Virus record (IMG/VR): IMGVR_UViG_3300049259_000169
Location: 1-62,693 of that record
From: a virus
Direction: 5' to 3' (one strand)
Length of the DNA stretch: 62,693 bases
A program made the translations under genes and the position numbers. Positions within the stretch are counted from its first letter, which is position 1. Every line of letters begins with the position of its first letter. Shown here piece after piece: positions 15,623 to 23,351 of this stretch. The notes beneath the pieces are model-generated. The model was not told where the DNA came from. It did not search any database and saw nothing but the letters and a program-made list of their open reading frames with translations.

Positions 15623-16306
15623 ATGTCGGAAGACACGAAGACCCCGAAGTCTCTGACCTCGGCGCAGCACGTGTCCGCGATCAAGCGGGCGCACGTCGCG
15701 GCGGGGAAGGGACAGCACTCGGCGGGCCTCGCGGTGTTCGCGGCGGAGTCGGCGGGCATGCTGACGTTCGACCGGGCCACCAAGGGCAACCCGATCGCGG
15801 AGGGTGTCGTCACCCGCTCAGGGCTGGCCAAGACCCTCGGGTGCTCGCCCACGCTGGTCAGCAAGTACCGGTCCATCGGTCGCCTGTCGGCGGTCCACGG
15901 GGTCACCCCCGATCACGCCGACTCAACGTTCGCGTACGCCTCGGGTGCCACCGCGTGGATGACCGAGGCGCTGGACACCGGCGACACGGCGGCGGTCCTC
16001 AGGGCCATCGCCGATCACCGGCCGGGCAGCAAGTCCGGCAGCGGTGGCGTCAAGGGCAAGAACGTCAAGGGCAAGAAGGCCAGCGCCGCGTCTGAGAAGG
16101 GGCCGGTTGTCCCGGTCGTCACCCGGGCCACGCTGGAGCAGGAGGTCACCCGCGTCACCACGTGGATGACCGCCAACTCCGGCAAGCGCCTCGACGGGCT
16201 GACGGCGGAGTCGCTGGCCACGATCAGGGCATTGCTGGTCGCGGCGACCGAGAGCGTCGAGGCCGCGCAGGTTCGCAAGTCGGGCACCGTCGAGGCGGCG
16301 GCCTGA
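15623..16306 (+). CDS. helix-turn-helix DNA-binding protein
   Basis: 227 aa. ATG follows GGAGAGAG. Residues ~70-95 (SGLAKTLGCSPTLVSKYRSI) form a clear helix-turn-helix. A Lys/Gly-rich linker (KGKNVKGKK) leads to a helical C-terminal domain. First sizeable gene of the early block, close to palindrome sites 1 and 2, so it is the best in-window candidate for the protein binding those sites. That link is inference; a replication or partition role is possible. Confidence 0.65.
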   Translation: MSEDTKTPKSLTSAQHVSAIKRAHVAAGKGQHSAGLAVFAAESAGMLTFDRATKGNPIAEGVVTRSGLAKTLGCSPTLVSKYRSIGRLSAVHGVTPDHADSTFAYASGATAWMTEALDTGDTAAVLRAIADHRPGSKSGSGGVKGKNVKGKKASAASEKGPVVPVVTRATLEQEVTRVTTWMTANSGKRLDGLTAESLATIRALLVAATESVEAAQVRKSGTVEAAA

Positions 16307-16345
16307 CCCGGCCTGACCCGGTCTGAACACGGTGCCAGCACGACA

Positions 16346-16380
16346 GAGAGGGTCCCCGCGCAGTCGGCGGGGGCCCTCTC
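16346..16380 (+). terminator. terminator after helix-turn-helix gene
   Basis: 14-base stem (16346-16359 with 16367-16380) with a single T-G pair, seven-base loop. Lies 40 bases after the stop and just before palindrome site 2. Confidence 0.75.
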
Positions 16381-16388
16381 AGCGCGTC

Positions 16389-16405
16389 GGTTACCCCGGG
16401 TAACC
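16389..16405. promoter_or_regulatory. palindrome site 2
   Basis: GGTTACCCCGGGTAACC, just after the terminator. A second looser inverted repeat CCGGTTGTTAACCGG follows at 16419-16433. Confidence 0.8.
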
Positions 16406-16499
16406 GAGCCTCCCTCGACCGGTTGTTAACCGGGTCGCGCTTTCCCGTACCGGACCCTCCGGTGCGGGTGAGTGAGACCAAGCGAGACGGAGAAGTGAG

Positions 16500-16970
16500 A
16501 TGGACAAGTCAATGAACCAATCAGCCAGCCAGTCAGTGGGCCGGTCAGTGGGCCGCCGCGCTGGTAGCGCGGCCCGCCTGGCGCTGGCCACGATCGCGGT
16601 CGGAGCCGCCGTTGCTGGAGCGCTGATCGCGACCGGTGACGGAGCCCAGTCGGCAGGCGGGTCGGCAGATGGGTCGGCCAATGGGCCGGCCAATCAGCAC
16701 GTGGCGTGCGACCGGATCTGGTTCCACGGCCACACGGTGGCCGACGAGGACCGGTGCCGCGACAACGGCTGGAAGGTGCGGCCGCTGTACGTGATCTCGG
16801 CGACCGGTGACCGGATGTGGACCGGTGTCGGACCGTGCCCGACCGAGGACAGCAGGCGCTGCTACTGGAACGCCCGCAGGCGGGGCAACCACCGCGGCCA
16901 CTCGTTCGTCCAGCTCGGTCGGCTCGGCACCTTCTACGGGCTGGTCGAGATCAACGGGCGCAAGGCGTGA
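16500..16970 (+). CDS. secreted or membrane-anchored protein with repeats
   Basis: 156 aa. A repetitive Ser/Gln/Val/Gly start (SQSVGRSVGR), one hydrophobic helix (about 27-46), then a second low-complexity stretch (SADGSANGPAN) and a Cys-containing domain with four Cys. Likely exported, with disulfides. No family recognised. A good GACGGAGAAG ribosome site precedes the ATG. Confidence 0.6.
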   Translation: MDKSMNQSASQSVGRSVGRRAGSAARLALATIAVGAAVAGALIATGDGAQSAGGSADGSANGPANQHVACDRIWFHGHTVADEDRCRDNGWKVRPLYVISATGDRMWTGVGPCPTEDSRRCYWNARRRGNHRGHSFVQLGRLGTFYGLVEINGRKA

Positions 16971-17002
16971 GGACCCAGCGCCGAGGGTGATCGGCGCAGC
17001 CT

Positions 17003-17024
17003 GGCCACGGGTCACACCGTGGCC
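17003..17024 (+). terminator. short hairpin
   Basis: GGCCACGG and CCGTGGCC with a six-base loop, 32 bases after the previous stop. No T-run. Confidence 0.4.
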
Positions 17025-17060
17025 GGGCACTCAGTCCGCTCAATCGGTGAGCGGCCAGAC

Positions 17061-17076
17061 GGTTACTCAGGTAACC
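17061..17076. promoter_or_regulatory. palindrome site 3
   Basis: GGTTACTCAGGTAACC, ending 19 bases before an ATG and followed by GAGAACGGAGA. Identical to site 7. Confidence 0.8.
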
Positions 17077-17095
17077 GAGAACGGAGATGGTCCCC

Positions 17096-17245
17096 ATGGG
17101 ACGCAAGAACAGCAGCACCAGGAATCGGGTCGGCGACCGCCGGCCGCAGTCCAGCAAGCGCAGCCGGGCGATGACCCCGGAGCTCGACCTCATGGTGCGG
17201 TTCAGCATGAGCCGCGACCGTGACCGGGAGGGGATGGGCCGATGA
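17096..17245 (+). CDS. small basic protein
   Basis: 49 aa, very Arg-rich (RNRVGDRRPQSSKRSR ... SRDRDRE). ATG at 17096; an in-frame ATG at 17087 is also possible. May bind nucleic acid. It follows palindrome site 3 directly. Confidence 0.5.
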   Translation: MGRKNSSTRNRVGDRRPQSSKRSRAMTPELDLMVRFSMSRDRDREGMGR

Positions 17246-17463
17246 GCAGCCACACCGGGATGCACGCGCTTGGGTCCGCCGGACGGGCGGTGGAGTCGGT
17301 CGACCGGTCGGTCAATCAGCCGGTCAGCCAGCAGGCGCAGCGGCACGTCCACAACTTCCGCTCGGACATCGGCGACTGGTGGTGTCGCGACTGCGGCACG
17401 GTCACTGACTTCTGCGAGCAGCTGAACCCGGGCGCGAGCTCGGCCAAGGAGGGTCCGCAGTGA
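17242..17463 (+). CDS. small Cys-pair protein with repeat-rich N-terminus
   Basis: 73 aa. Ser/Val/Gln repeats (VESVDRSVNQPVSQQ) precede HNFRSDIGDWWCRDCGTV, a likely zinc knuckle. ATG overlaps the upstream stop. Function unknown. Confidence 0.55.
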   Translation: MSSHTGMHALGSAGRAVESVDRSVNQPVSQQAQRHVHNFRSDIGDWWCRDCGTVTDFCEQLNPGASSAKEGPQ

Positions 17464-17588
17464 TGGGCCTACTGATCCTCGCCACGTACGTGGCGGAGGC
17501 GGTCGGGGCGGTCGGGATCGTGGCCGGTGTCGTGATGCTGGTGCTGTCCGGGCCCCCGTCGGACGGAGGTGGTAGCAGGCTTGACTGA
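17463..17588 (+). CDS. single-pass membrane peptide
   Basis: 41 aa, almost wholly one hydrophobic helix (LLILATYVAEAVGAVGIVAG) followed by a short Gly/Ser tail. ATG overlaps the upstream stop (TGATG). Function unknown. Confidence 0.5.
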   Translation: MGLLILATYVAEAVGAVGIVAGVVMLVLSGPPSDGGGSRLD

Positions 17589-17609
17589 CCGGGCAGACCT
17601 GCCTAGTCT
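17581..17609 (+). promoter_or_regulatory. sigma-70-type promoter
   Basis: TTGACT (17581-17586), 17-base spacer, TAGTCT (17604-17609). Palindrome site 4 starts ten bases further on, so it covers the expected transcription start. Confidence 0.7.
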
Positions 17610-17618
17610 GATGTCCTG

Positions 17619-17634
17619 AGTTACCCGAGTAACC
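17619..17634. promoter_or_regulatory. palindrome site 4
   Basis: AGTTACCCGAGTAACC. Overlaps the start site of the 17.6 kb promoter and ends 20 bases before the next ATG, the same geometry as site 9. Confidence 0.85.
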
Positions 17635-17654
17635 CAACCGAACGGAGAGAGCAG

Positions 17655-19241
17655 ATGGACGAGGTCGATGAAGAGGTCAATGAAGAGGCCGGCGAAGAGG
17701 CCGAGCGGGATGGTGTGGGTCTTCTCGCGGGGCTGACGCTGATCGAGGAGGGCACCGGCTGGAACGTCTACCTCGACGAGGGCAACGAGTACGTGTACCT
17801 CCAGCACGGGACGGGGCTGAGGCTGGTCGAGTTCGACGAGATCGACCTGGCGGCGGCGTGGAGCGACTTCGAGGGCGGCGGGTTCGACCGGTACAGCACG
17901 TTCCTCGACTGGCTGCGGACGCAGACCTACGAGCCGGACGCCGTCGATGGCGTCGCGTGGTGCGAGGACTGCTGGCGGATCGGGCTCGGCGAGGACATGT
18001 GTTCGGTCGGCGCCAACGGGGACCGCCGTGTCTGCGAGGGGTGCGACGAGGACTACCGGTCCTGCAACCGGTGCGACGGGCGGTTTCAGCACACGACCAC
18101 GACGCTGAGCGAGGAGGAGATCTGCGCACGCTGCCGGGACTCGTACTACTCGTACTGCGAGGAGTGCGACGGCTACTACAACACCGTCGATGCGGGCAAC
18201 CACCGCCACCGAGAGGGGTGCGATCACAATCGCGGTTCCGATTGCGTATCCCCGCAGCTGGAGTTCGCGGTGCGCAACGACGGGGCGGAGCCGCTGGCCA
18301 ACGACCGCGGGGTCACGATCACACTGGCCGCCGGGACGATCACCAACGAGGGGATCGCCGAGATCGCCGACCACTTGCGCAGCGTGGCGCGGAGTCAGCA
18401 GGCCCCGTTCGGAGTGCCCTGCTCGCCGGAGCAGGACGACGCATTCAGCAGGTGGTGGACCCTCGCCGGGGACCTCGAGCCGCTGGGTGCGCAGTGGCAG
18501 ACCAAGGGGGGCAACTACACCAAGCGGCTGAGCCGCCACGCCCACAAGGCGCACGGGCTCAAGATCCCCCCGGACGTGCTGTCCGCAGTGGGCAACATCG
18601 CGTCCGCCCACTCCCAGGCGGTGGACGTGAAGATCTCGGTCACCCGGGACCTGAACATGGACCCGGCGGAGTTCGCCCACGAGGACTCGTGCTGGTGGCA
18701 GAGCTACTACCACGGTCGGTGCGCGCTCAAGACCAACGGCGGGTTCGGCCTCCGCACCTTCGACGACTACGACGTGACCGGCCGGGCGTGGGTGCTCCCG
18801 CTGCGCCAGGTCGCGCCGTACCAGTCGATGAGATCGGTGCCGCGGTGCGGCCGACCCGGGTGTGACGGGTGCCCGACCGAGGTCCGCACCGGTGGTGGCG
18901 ACCTGTCCCCGACGTTCGACACCCTGACCCCGGACGCCTTCGTGGTGTTCAACGGCTACGGCACCCTGTTCGACTACGCCCCAGCCCGGGTGCTGGCCCA
19001 CATGGCGGGGTGGACCTACCGCAAGATCGCGTTCACGTGCTCGCCGATGTACGTGAACGCGGAGGCCGGATACCTGGTCGCGCCGGAGGCGCTGGCCCAG
19101 TCATACACCGACGGGTCGCTGCACATGACGGTCGACCAGCACTCCACCCTGTTCGAGGACGAGCAGGCCGCCCAGTCCTGCAACCACCCCGCCACCGACA
19201 CCAATACCGATACCGACAGTAGGGAGTACGTCCATGCCTGA
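17655..19241 (+). CDS. large Cys-rich (multi zinc ribbon) protein
   Basis: 528 aa. An acidic repeat start (VDEEVNEEAGEEAE) is followed by a beta-rich region. A dense Cys block lies at about residues 98-195 (WCEDCWR, CEGCDEDYRSCNRCDG, CARCRDSYYSYCEECDGYY), several zinc ribbons in a row. A helical/beta domain of ~200 residues follows, then a CGRPGCDGC motif near 400. Codon bias is strong throughout, so it is certainly expressed. It leads an operon with its own promoter and palindrome site. Zinc ribbons suggest nucleic-acid or protein binding; no enzyme motif is recognised. Confidence 0.75.
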   Translation: MDEVDEEVNEEAGEEAERDGVGLLAGLTLIEEGTGWNVYLDEGNEYVYLQHGTGLRLVEFDEIDLAAAWSDFEGGGFDRYSTFLDWLRTQTYEPDAVDGVAWCEDCWRIGLGEDMCSVGANGDRRVCEGCDEDYRSCNRCDGRFQHTTTTLSEEEICARCRDSYYSYCEECDGYYNTVDAGNHRHREGCDHNRGSDCVSPQLEFAVRNDGAEPLANDRGVTITLAAGTITNEGIAEIADHLRSVARSQQAPFGVPCSPEQDDAFSRWWTLAGDLEPLGAQWQTKGGNYTKRLSRHAHKAHGLKIPPDVLSAVGNIASAHSQAVDVKISVTRDLNMDPAEFAHEDSCWWQSYYHGRCALKTNGGFGLRTFDDYDVTGRAWVLPLRQVAPYQSMRSVPRCGRPGCDGCPTEVRTGGGDLSPTFDTLTPDAFVVFNGYGTLFDYAPARVLAHMAGWTYRKIAFTCSPMYVNAEAGYLVAPEALAQSYTDGSLHMTVDQHSTLFEDEQAAQSCNHPATDTNTDTDSREYVHA

Positions 19242-20202
19242 CCCCAAGTCCCCGTTCAAGCGGGTGCGCCGCCGCTTCGACAGGCCCGCGCTCAAGCGGG
19301 TGTGCGAGATGCACGAGACGGAGTTCGCCGGCTTCTACGACATGTCGGTTACCGAGGTAACCGAGCAGCCGCACCCGGACAACTTCTACGCCTTCCTCGA
19401 CCGCGGCTCCGACATTCTGGCGGTGGCCCATCTCGACACGGTGATGCCGCACGAGCGGCGGACCGCCAACTTCATCGACACCGCGGCCGGCCCGGTCGTC
19501 TACTCGGGTGCGCTCGACGACCGGCTCGGTGCGTACACCATCCTCGAGCTGCTGCCCAAGCTCGGCGTCAACGTGGACGTGCTGCTCACCGTGGGGGAGG
19601 AGAGCGGCATGTCGACGGGGGCATTCTTCGAGGCCAGCGCGCACCACGACCGGGAGTACAACTGGATGATCGAGTTCGACCGGGGCGGGGTCGACGTCGT
19701 GATGTACCAGTACGAGGACTACGACACCGTCGACCTGGTCCGGGCGGCCGGCGCGAGGGTGGGGTCGGGGTCGTTCTCGGACATCGCGTTCCTCGAGCAC
19801 CTCGAGATCAAGGGGTTCAACTGGGGCGTCGGCTACCAGGACTACCACGGGCCGCGTTCGCACGCGTACCTGGAGGACTACTGGATGATGGTGGGTCACT
19901 TCCTGGAGTTCCACGAGGCCAACGCGGAGGTCTACCTGCCGCATGAGGACGCTGGGTGGTGGGGCCGGTCTCGCTCGCGGTCCAACTGGTGGTCGGGCTA
20001 CGGCGGCTATGGGCTGGATGAGCTGGAGCCGGGTGAGAGCGACCTCGACCCGTACGCCGCCGAGGCTGAGGCGGAGCTGGCCGAGGCCGAGCTCCTCGAC
20101 GAAGCGCTGTTCGAGCGCGAGGTGTTCGACGACGACGTTGTCAGCGACGACTTCAACGTGGTCAACGCGCGGCTCCTCGCGACCGAGACGGTCGACTCAT
20201 GA
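19234..20202 (+). CDS. M20/M28/M42-like zinc metallopeptidase
   Basis: 322 aa. Shows the ligand order of co-catalytic zinc exopeptidases: AHLDT (H66, D68), ALDDRLGAY (D95/D96), VGEES (E122, E123), EFDRGG (D149), and a late His in the HGPRSHAYLED segment. This fold removes amino acids or acyl groups. After ~residue 245 comes an acidic, helical tail not typical of the family. ATG overlaps the Cys-rich gene by eight bases. Palindrome site 5 lies within its coding sequence. A host peptide, nucleotide conjugate or cell-wall precursor could be the target; unproven. Confidence 0.65.
   Translation: MPDPKSPFKRVRRRFDRPALKRVCEMHETEFAGFYDMSVTEVTEQPHPDNFYAFLDRGSDILAVAHLDTVMPHERRTANFIDTAAGPVVYSGALDDRLGAYTILELLPKLGVNVDVLLTVGEESGMSTGAFFEASAHHDREYNWMIEFDRGGVDVVMYQYEDYDTVDLVRAAGARVGSGSFSDIAFLEHLEIKGFNWGVGYQDYHGPRSHAYLEDYWMMVGHFLEFHEANAEVYLPHEDAGWWGRSRSRSNWWSGYGGYGLDELEPGESDLDPYAAEAEAELAEAELLDEALFEREVFDDDVVSDDFNVVNARLLATETVDS
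19347..19362. promoter_or_regulatory. palindrome site 5 (inside a gene)
   Basis: GGTTACCGAGGTAACC, inside the metallopeptidase gene where it codes VTEVTE. No promoter seen nearby. Confidence 0.75.
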
Positions 20203-20462
20203 ACCGCTATCCGACTGAGGCGGCGGACGGCACGCCGCACCTGTCCTACTTCGCGGGCGACACGTCGTTCGTCTGGTCGGGCAGCGCGGAGCGTCCGGTC
20301 CAGGTGTGCCCCGGTGGCTACGGCGAGCCAGTGCGCGACACGTTCTGGCTGGGGCTTCGTCCCGGCGGACTGGACCGGGGGTGGCGAGTGCCCTTGCACA
20401 TCATGCTCGACGAGTTCCGACGGGCATGTGAGCAGTACCTGCACGAGAGGAGCGAGACATGA
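20199..20462 (+). CDS. hypothetical protein
   Basis: 87 aa, ATG overlapping the upstream stop. Mixed beta strands then a C-terminal helix (LDEFRRACEQYLHERS). No family recognised. Confidence 0.6.
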   Translation: MNRYPTEAADGTPHLSYFAGDTSFVWSGSAERPVQVCPGGYGEPVRDTFWLGLRPGGLDRGWRVPLHIMLDEFRRACEQYLHERSET

Positions 20463-20926
20463 ACGGCGGCCGGGCCCGGCATCCCTTCGAGCCACCGCCC
20501 ACCTCCGAGTGGGGCGACATCTGCTGGGCGCGGGTCGAGGATGGCCGGTGCGGCTGGCCGGCGGCGGACCACGGCGGAGAGATGAACGCGCTGGAGTCGG
20601 CGATCGACGCGGCGCTGGCCGAGTACGACTGGATCACCGACGAGACTCGGGAGTCGATGGCCGAGCACCTCGCCGCGGTCGTGGACGTGGTGCCGGTGAT
20701 GCCGCAGATCCCCGGCAACGGGTCGATGGACGGGGTCACCCCGATCCTCTTTTTCGAGGCGGGGTCGCGAGCGATGGCACACCTGTCCACCTCCCTCGCC
20801 GCCGCCCAGGTGCACCGCGAGAGCATCCGGGTCACGATCGACGACGGCCTGCTCAAGTGGAAGGTCGGCGAGGACCGGTGGAGCTCCGGCTACCCGACCG
20901 AACGACCGAACGGAGGGAACGGATGA
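20459..20926 (+). CDS. hypothetical protein
   Basis: 155 aa. A CGWPAADH segment near residue 31 is a possible Cys/His site, followed by two long helices and a small beta end. ATG overlaps the upstream stop. No family recognised. Confidence 0.6.
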   Translation: MNGGRARHPFEPPPTSEWGDICWARVEDGRCGWPAADHGGEMNALESAIDAALAEYDWITDETRESMAEHLAAVVDVVPVMPQIPGNGSMDGVTPILFFEAGSRAMAHLSTSLAAAQVHRESIRVTIDDGLLKWKVGEDRWSSGYPTERPNGGNG

Positions 20927-21227
20927 GCGAGGTGCTGATGACCTACGTGACGCGCGCGCTCGATGCCGTGCTTGATGCGAGCGAGGGGAACGGCGGGTCC
21001 TACACCTGCTACGAGGCGGACGAGAGATCGCAGACCTGTTCGAGCACGTCGGCCGGCACACGGACGCCGACGAGTTCCTGCTCAACCATGCGATGGGTGA
21101 CGACGAAGGCGACAGCCACCACGCCTGTTCGCAGTGCACCGAGGCGTTGGCGGAGGAGCACGGCATGTGCGGGTCGTGCCTGCACGACGCGAAGCGCTCG
21201 GGCTGGGAGCCGGGGACCGATGGCTAG
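20923..21227 (+). pseudogene. frameshifted Cys-containing gene
   Basis: The frame from ATG 20923 codes MSEVLMTYVTRALDAVLDA and runs well to about 21021. The reading then continues sensibly only in the -1 frame (IADLFEHVGRHTDADEF, then ACSQCTEAL, CGSCLHDAK) to a TAG at 21225-21227. The break is at GAGAGATC, where removing one AG restores a single 100-residue protein. The downstream frame has no start codon of its own. A true mutation, a sequencing error or a programmed shift are all possible. Confidence 0.7.
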
Positions 21228-21240
21228 GCCCGTGGCCTGC

Positions 21241-21273
21241 GCCCACGTGCGGCGAGACGCGCCGCACGTGGGC
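21241..21273 (+). terminator. strong hairpin, probable terminator
   Basis: GCCCACGTGCGGCG pairs perfectly with 21260-21273 over a five-base loop. No T-run. Lies between the frameshifted gene and palindrome site 6. Confidence 0.5.
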
Positions 21274-21342
21274 GCTGTGGAGGCGGATCGTCGACCTCGG
21301 CAGGCCCGTCGTCTGCTGCTTGATCGAGGGCCTCGACGACTG

Positions 21343-21358
21343 AGTTACCCGGGTAACC
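21343..21358. promoter_or_regulatory. palindrome site 6
   Basis: AGTTACCCGGGTAACC, 41 bases before an ATG that has the CAACGAACGGAG leader. Confidence 0.8.
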
Positions 21359-21399
21359 GAGAGACAATGTGTGAATCATCGACAACGAACGGAGTGGAG

Positions 21400-21825
21400 A
21401 TGGCGATCAGCGAGGAGGAGCTCCAAGCGGTGCGCGAGCAGCTGCGCCTGGCGCTCGAGAAGAAGGGTGAGGGGTATGTGTACACGGAACCGCTGGTTCC
21501 GTTCTTCAACGAGGAGACTGGCGAGACCGAGCTGATGCGGGCGGACGAGTGCCAGTACACGGAGCCCGACGGCGACGGCGGGCTCCGTGCCTCATGCCTG
21601 TGGGGGCACGTCCTGGTCGGGCTCGGCTTCGAGATCGACGCCCTCTCCAAGATGGAGGGGGCCGGCATCGCCGACCTGGGCGTGCCGTGGAATGACGAGG
21701 TCATCTCGGCCGCGGCGAAGTGCAGCCAGCAGGTGCAGGACCGGGGCTGGTCCTGGGGGGCGGCGGTCGAGGTCTTCGAGGCCGTCATCAGGGACGAGGG
21801 CGAGACCAGGGGAGTGGACCTATGA
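21400..21825 (+). CDS. hypothetical protein
   Basis: 141 aa. ATG has GGAGTGGAG just upstream. Residues ~45-75 (RADECQYTEPDGDGG, ASCLWGHVLVGLG) with two Cys look like a small fold found in phage hypothetical proteins, then two helices. Leads a long gene string. No function assigned. Confidence 0.65.
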   Translation: MAISEEELQAVREQLRLALEKKGEGYVYTEPLVPFFNEETGETELMRADECQYTEPDGDGGLRASCLWGHVLVGLGFEIDALSKMEGAGIADLGVPWNDEVISAAAKCSQQVQDRGWSWGAAVEVFEAVIRDEGETRGVDL

Positions 21826-22223
21826 GGTTCGAGATGGACATTCCGATCGGCGGCGACACGTTGGCCGATGACGAGTGCGGTTCAGGCGAGCTCGGCCGGC
21901 TGTTGCAGGTCGCGCAGTTCGCGGTGCTGACGAACAAGCTGGCGCGGGCAGGTGACGTGCTGACCCTGCTGGACGCGAACGGGGCCGTGGCGGGCACCGC
22001 CCGGATGGTCCCGGACTGGGCGGTGGACGACTTGGTGTGGGTGACCACCGCCGAGGGGTCGTTGCTCAAGTCGGTGATCGCGCTGGTGGCGCCGCAGGGC
22101 GCCGACTACACCGTGGTGCGGTGCCGGTTTCTGGCGTCGCACGAGCTGTTGTCCGCCGTGGTGGTGGACCACCACGGGCGTGACCACAAGGGCCGGCCGG
22201 TGTTGTCGCGGGTGCCGTCGTGA
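21822..22223 (+). CDS. hypothetical protein
   Basis: 133 aa, ATG overlapping the upstream stop. Mostly beta strand in the second half (VDDLVWVTTAEGSLLKSVIA, YTVVRCRFLAS). No family recognised. Overlaps the DprA-like gene by four bases. Confidence 0.6.
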   Translation: MRFEMDIPIGGDTLADDECGSGELGRLLQVAQFAVLTNKLARAGDVLTLLDANGAVAGTARMVPDWAVDDLVWVTTAEGSLLKSVIALVAPQGADYTVVRCRFLASHELLSAVVVDHHGRDHKGRPVLSRVPS

Positions 22224-22579
22224 ACCGCGAGGACGACCGGGTCTCCCGGCTCTGGCTGTCGCACATGGTCGAGCCGGGAGACCCCTCCGTGGTCTCGGAG
22301 GTCCCGCTGTCGACAGCGGCGTCCCGGCGACGGTTCCTCGCGCGCAACCGGCTGATCGCCGCGCTGTCGTGCGGCATGGTGGTGGTCGAGGCTGCGGTCA
22401 GGTCGGGGGCGATCAACGCCGCGGGCTGGGCGTCGGGCATCGGGTCACCGGTGTACGGGGTGCCGGGACCGGTCACCAGCGCGGCGTCGCAGGGTGTGCA
22501 CCAGCTGATCCGCGCAGGTGCGGCGGGGCTAGTGACCTCGGGTGAGGACGTGCTCGAGGCGCTGGAGATGCTGGCATGA
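22220..22579 (+). CDS. DprA-like protein, short form
   Basis: 119 aa, GTG start. Matches the second half of the DprA/Smf Rossmann domain: FLARNRLIAALSCGMVVVEA, RSGAINAAGWA, VYGVPGPVTSAASQG, HQLIRAGA and EDVLEAL follow the family order. DprA binds single-stranded DNA and loads RecA. Full DprA is about 300 aa; the first half of the fold, including the nucleotide-binding Gly loop, is missing. DprA-like genes occur in many actinophages. It may help recombination or protect incoming DNA. Confidence 0.75.
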   Translation: MNREDDRVSRLWLSHMVEPGDPSVVSEVPLSTAASRRRFLARNRLIAALSCGMVVVEAAVRSGAINAAGWASGIGSPVYGVPGPVTSAASQGVHQLIRAGAAGLVTSGEDVLEALEMLA

Positions 22580-22935
22580 GCGACCAGCGTTTGCCCGAGA
22601 AAGACGTGCTCCGCCTCGACCAGGTCGTGGCGATGGAGTACGAGGGCTATCTGCGCTCCGATGGCCTCGACCCCGCGTGGGTCGCTGGGTGGCACGCCGC
22701 GATTAACCACGCGGTCCACGCGCTCCGCAAGCACTTGGGGGGGACGCATGAGCGAACGCCCGAGAACGACTACACGCCGTGCCCGCTCACCGACATGGGC
22801 CTACCGCACTCAGAGCACTGGTGGCAGTCGCGTGACGGCGACGGTCGGACTCGCCTGAACTGCCGAGGGATAGACAAGTTCCTCTCGGACCGGACGCTGA
22901 GCAGTCCGCCCGAAGAGGGGGTCACCGATGGCTGA
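22576..22935 (+). CDS. hypothetical protein
   Basis: 119 aa. The first ~50 residues are helical (VAMEYEGYLRSDGL...WHAAINHAVHALRKHLG), the rest is polar with CPL and HSEHWWQS segments. It looks like two small modules joined at TPENDYTP. Function unknown. Confidence 0.55.
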   Translation: MSDQRLPEKDVLRLDQVVAMEYEGYLRSDGLDPAWVAGWHAAINHAVHALRKHLGGTHERTPENDYTPCPLTDMGLPHSEHWWQSRDGDGRTRLNCRGIDKFLSDRTLSSPPEEGVTDG

Positions 22936-23122
22936 GCCAGTGATCCCAGAGGAACTCGCGACGGCATCGGTGGACCGGCTGCTCACCCTGTTCGCCCACC
23001 TGGTGCACCGCATCCACGCCTACGAACTGGAGCACGGGCGCAACACGGCGACGATGGACCGGGGGAAGCGGGACGTGGTGCGCCGGGAGATCCTGCGCCG
23101 ATGCGACGAGGTGGGTCGGTGA
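22928..23122 (+). CDS. small helical protein
   Basis: 64 aa, ATG overlapping the upstream stop by eight bases. Two helices (VDRLLTLFAHLVHRIHAYELE and RDVVRREILRRCDE). No family recognised. Confidence 0.55.
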   Translation: MAEPVIPEELATASVDRLLTLFAHLVHRIHAYELEHGRNTATMDRGKRDVVRREILRRCDEVGR

Positions 23123-23349
23123 TCCGCCTGTACGGAGGCAGTGTCCGTGATGTGGTGACGTCGATCGTGCCATTGCCCCCGGTGGTGCAGCGGGCCACGG
23201 ACGACGTCGCGTTGCGGGTGACGAACGCGGACGGCCACTCGGCCGTCCGCTACTACCGGTCGGGCATGAGCGCGTACCTCCTCGCGAGGTACGCGCTGCC
23301 GACCAGCGAGTCCGGCCTGCTGTGGCAGGTCGAGAGAACGGAGGGGTGA
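23119..23349 (+). CDS. small hypothetical protein
   Basis: 76 aa, GTG start overlapping the upstream stop (GTGA). Mixed strands and one helix. No family recognised. Confidence 0.5.
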   Translation: MIRLYGGSVRDVVTSIVPLPPVVQRATDDVALRVTNADGHSAVRYYRSGMSAYLLARYALPTSESGLLWQVERTEG

Positions 23350-23351
23350 CC

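Noticed and set aside
15623-16306. Calling the helix-turn-helix protein the immunity repressor outright
   Set aside because: It has a helix-turn-helix and a suitable position, but nothing in the sequence links it to the palindromes, and no integrase or partition system supports lysogeny.
21176-21343. 55-codon frame overlapping the hairpin at 21241-21273
   Set aside because: Its second half has coding-like third positions, but it lacks a convincing start, overlaps a perfect hairpin, and its first half has poor codon bias.
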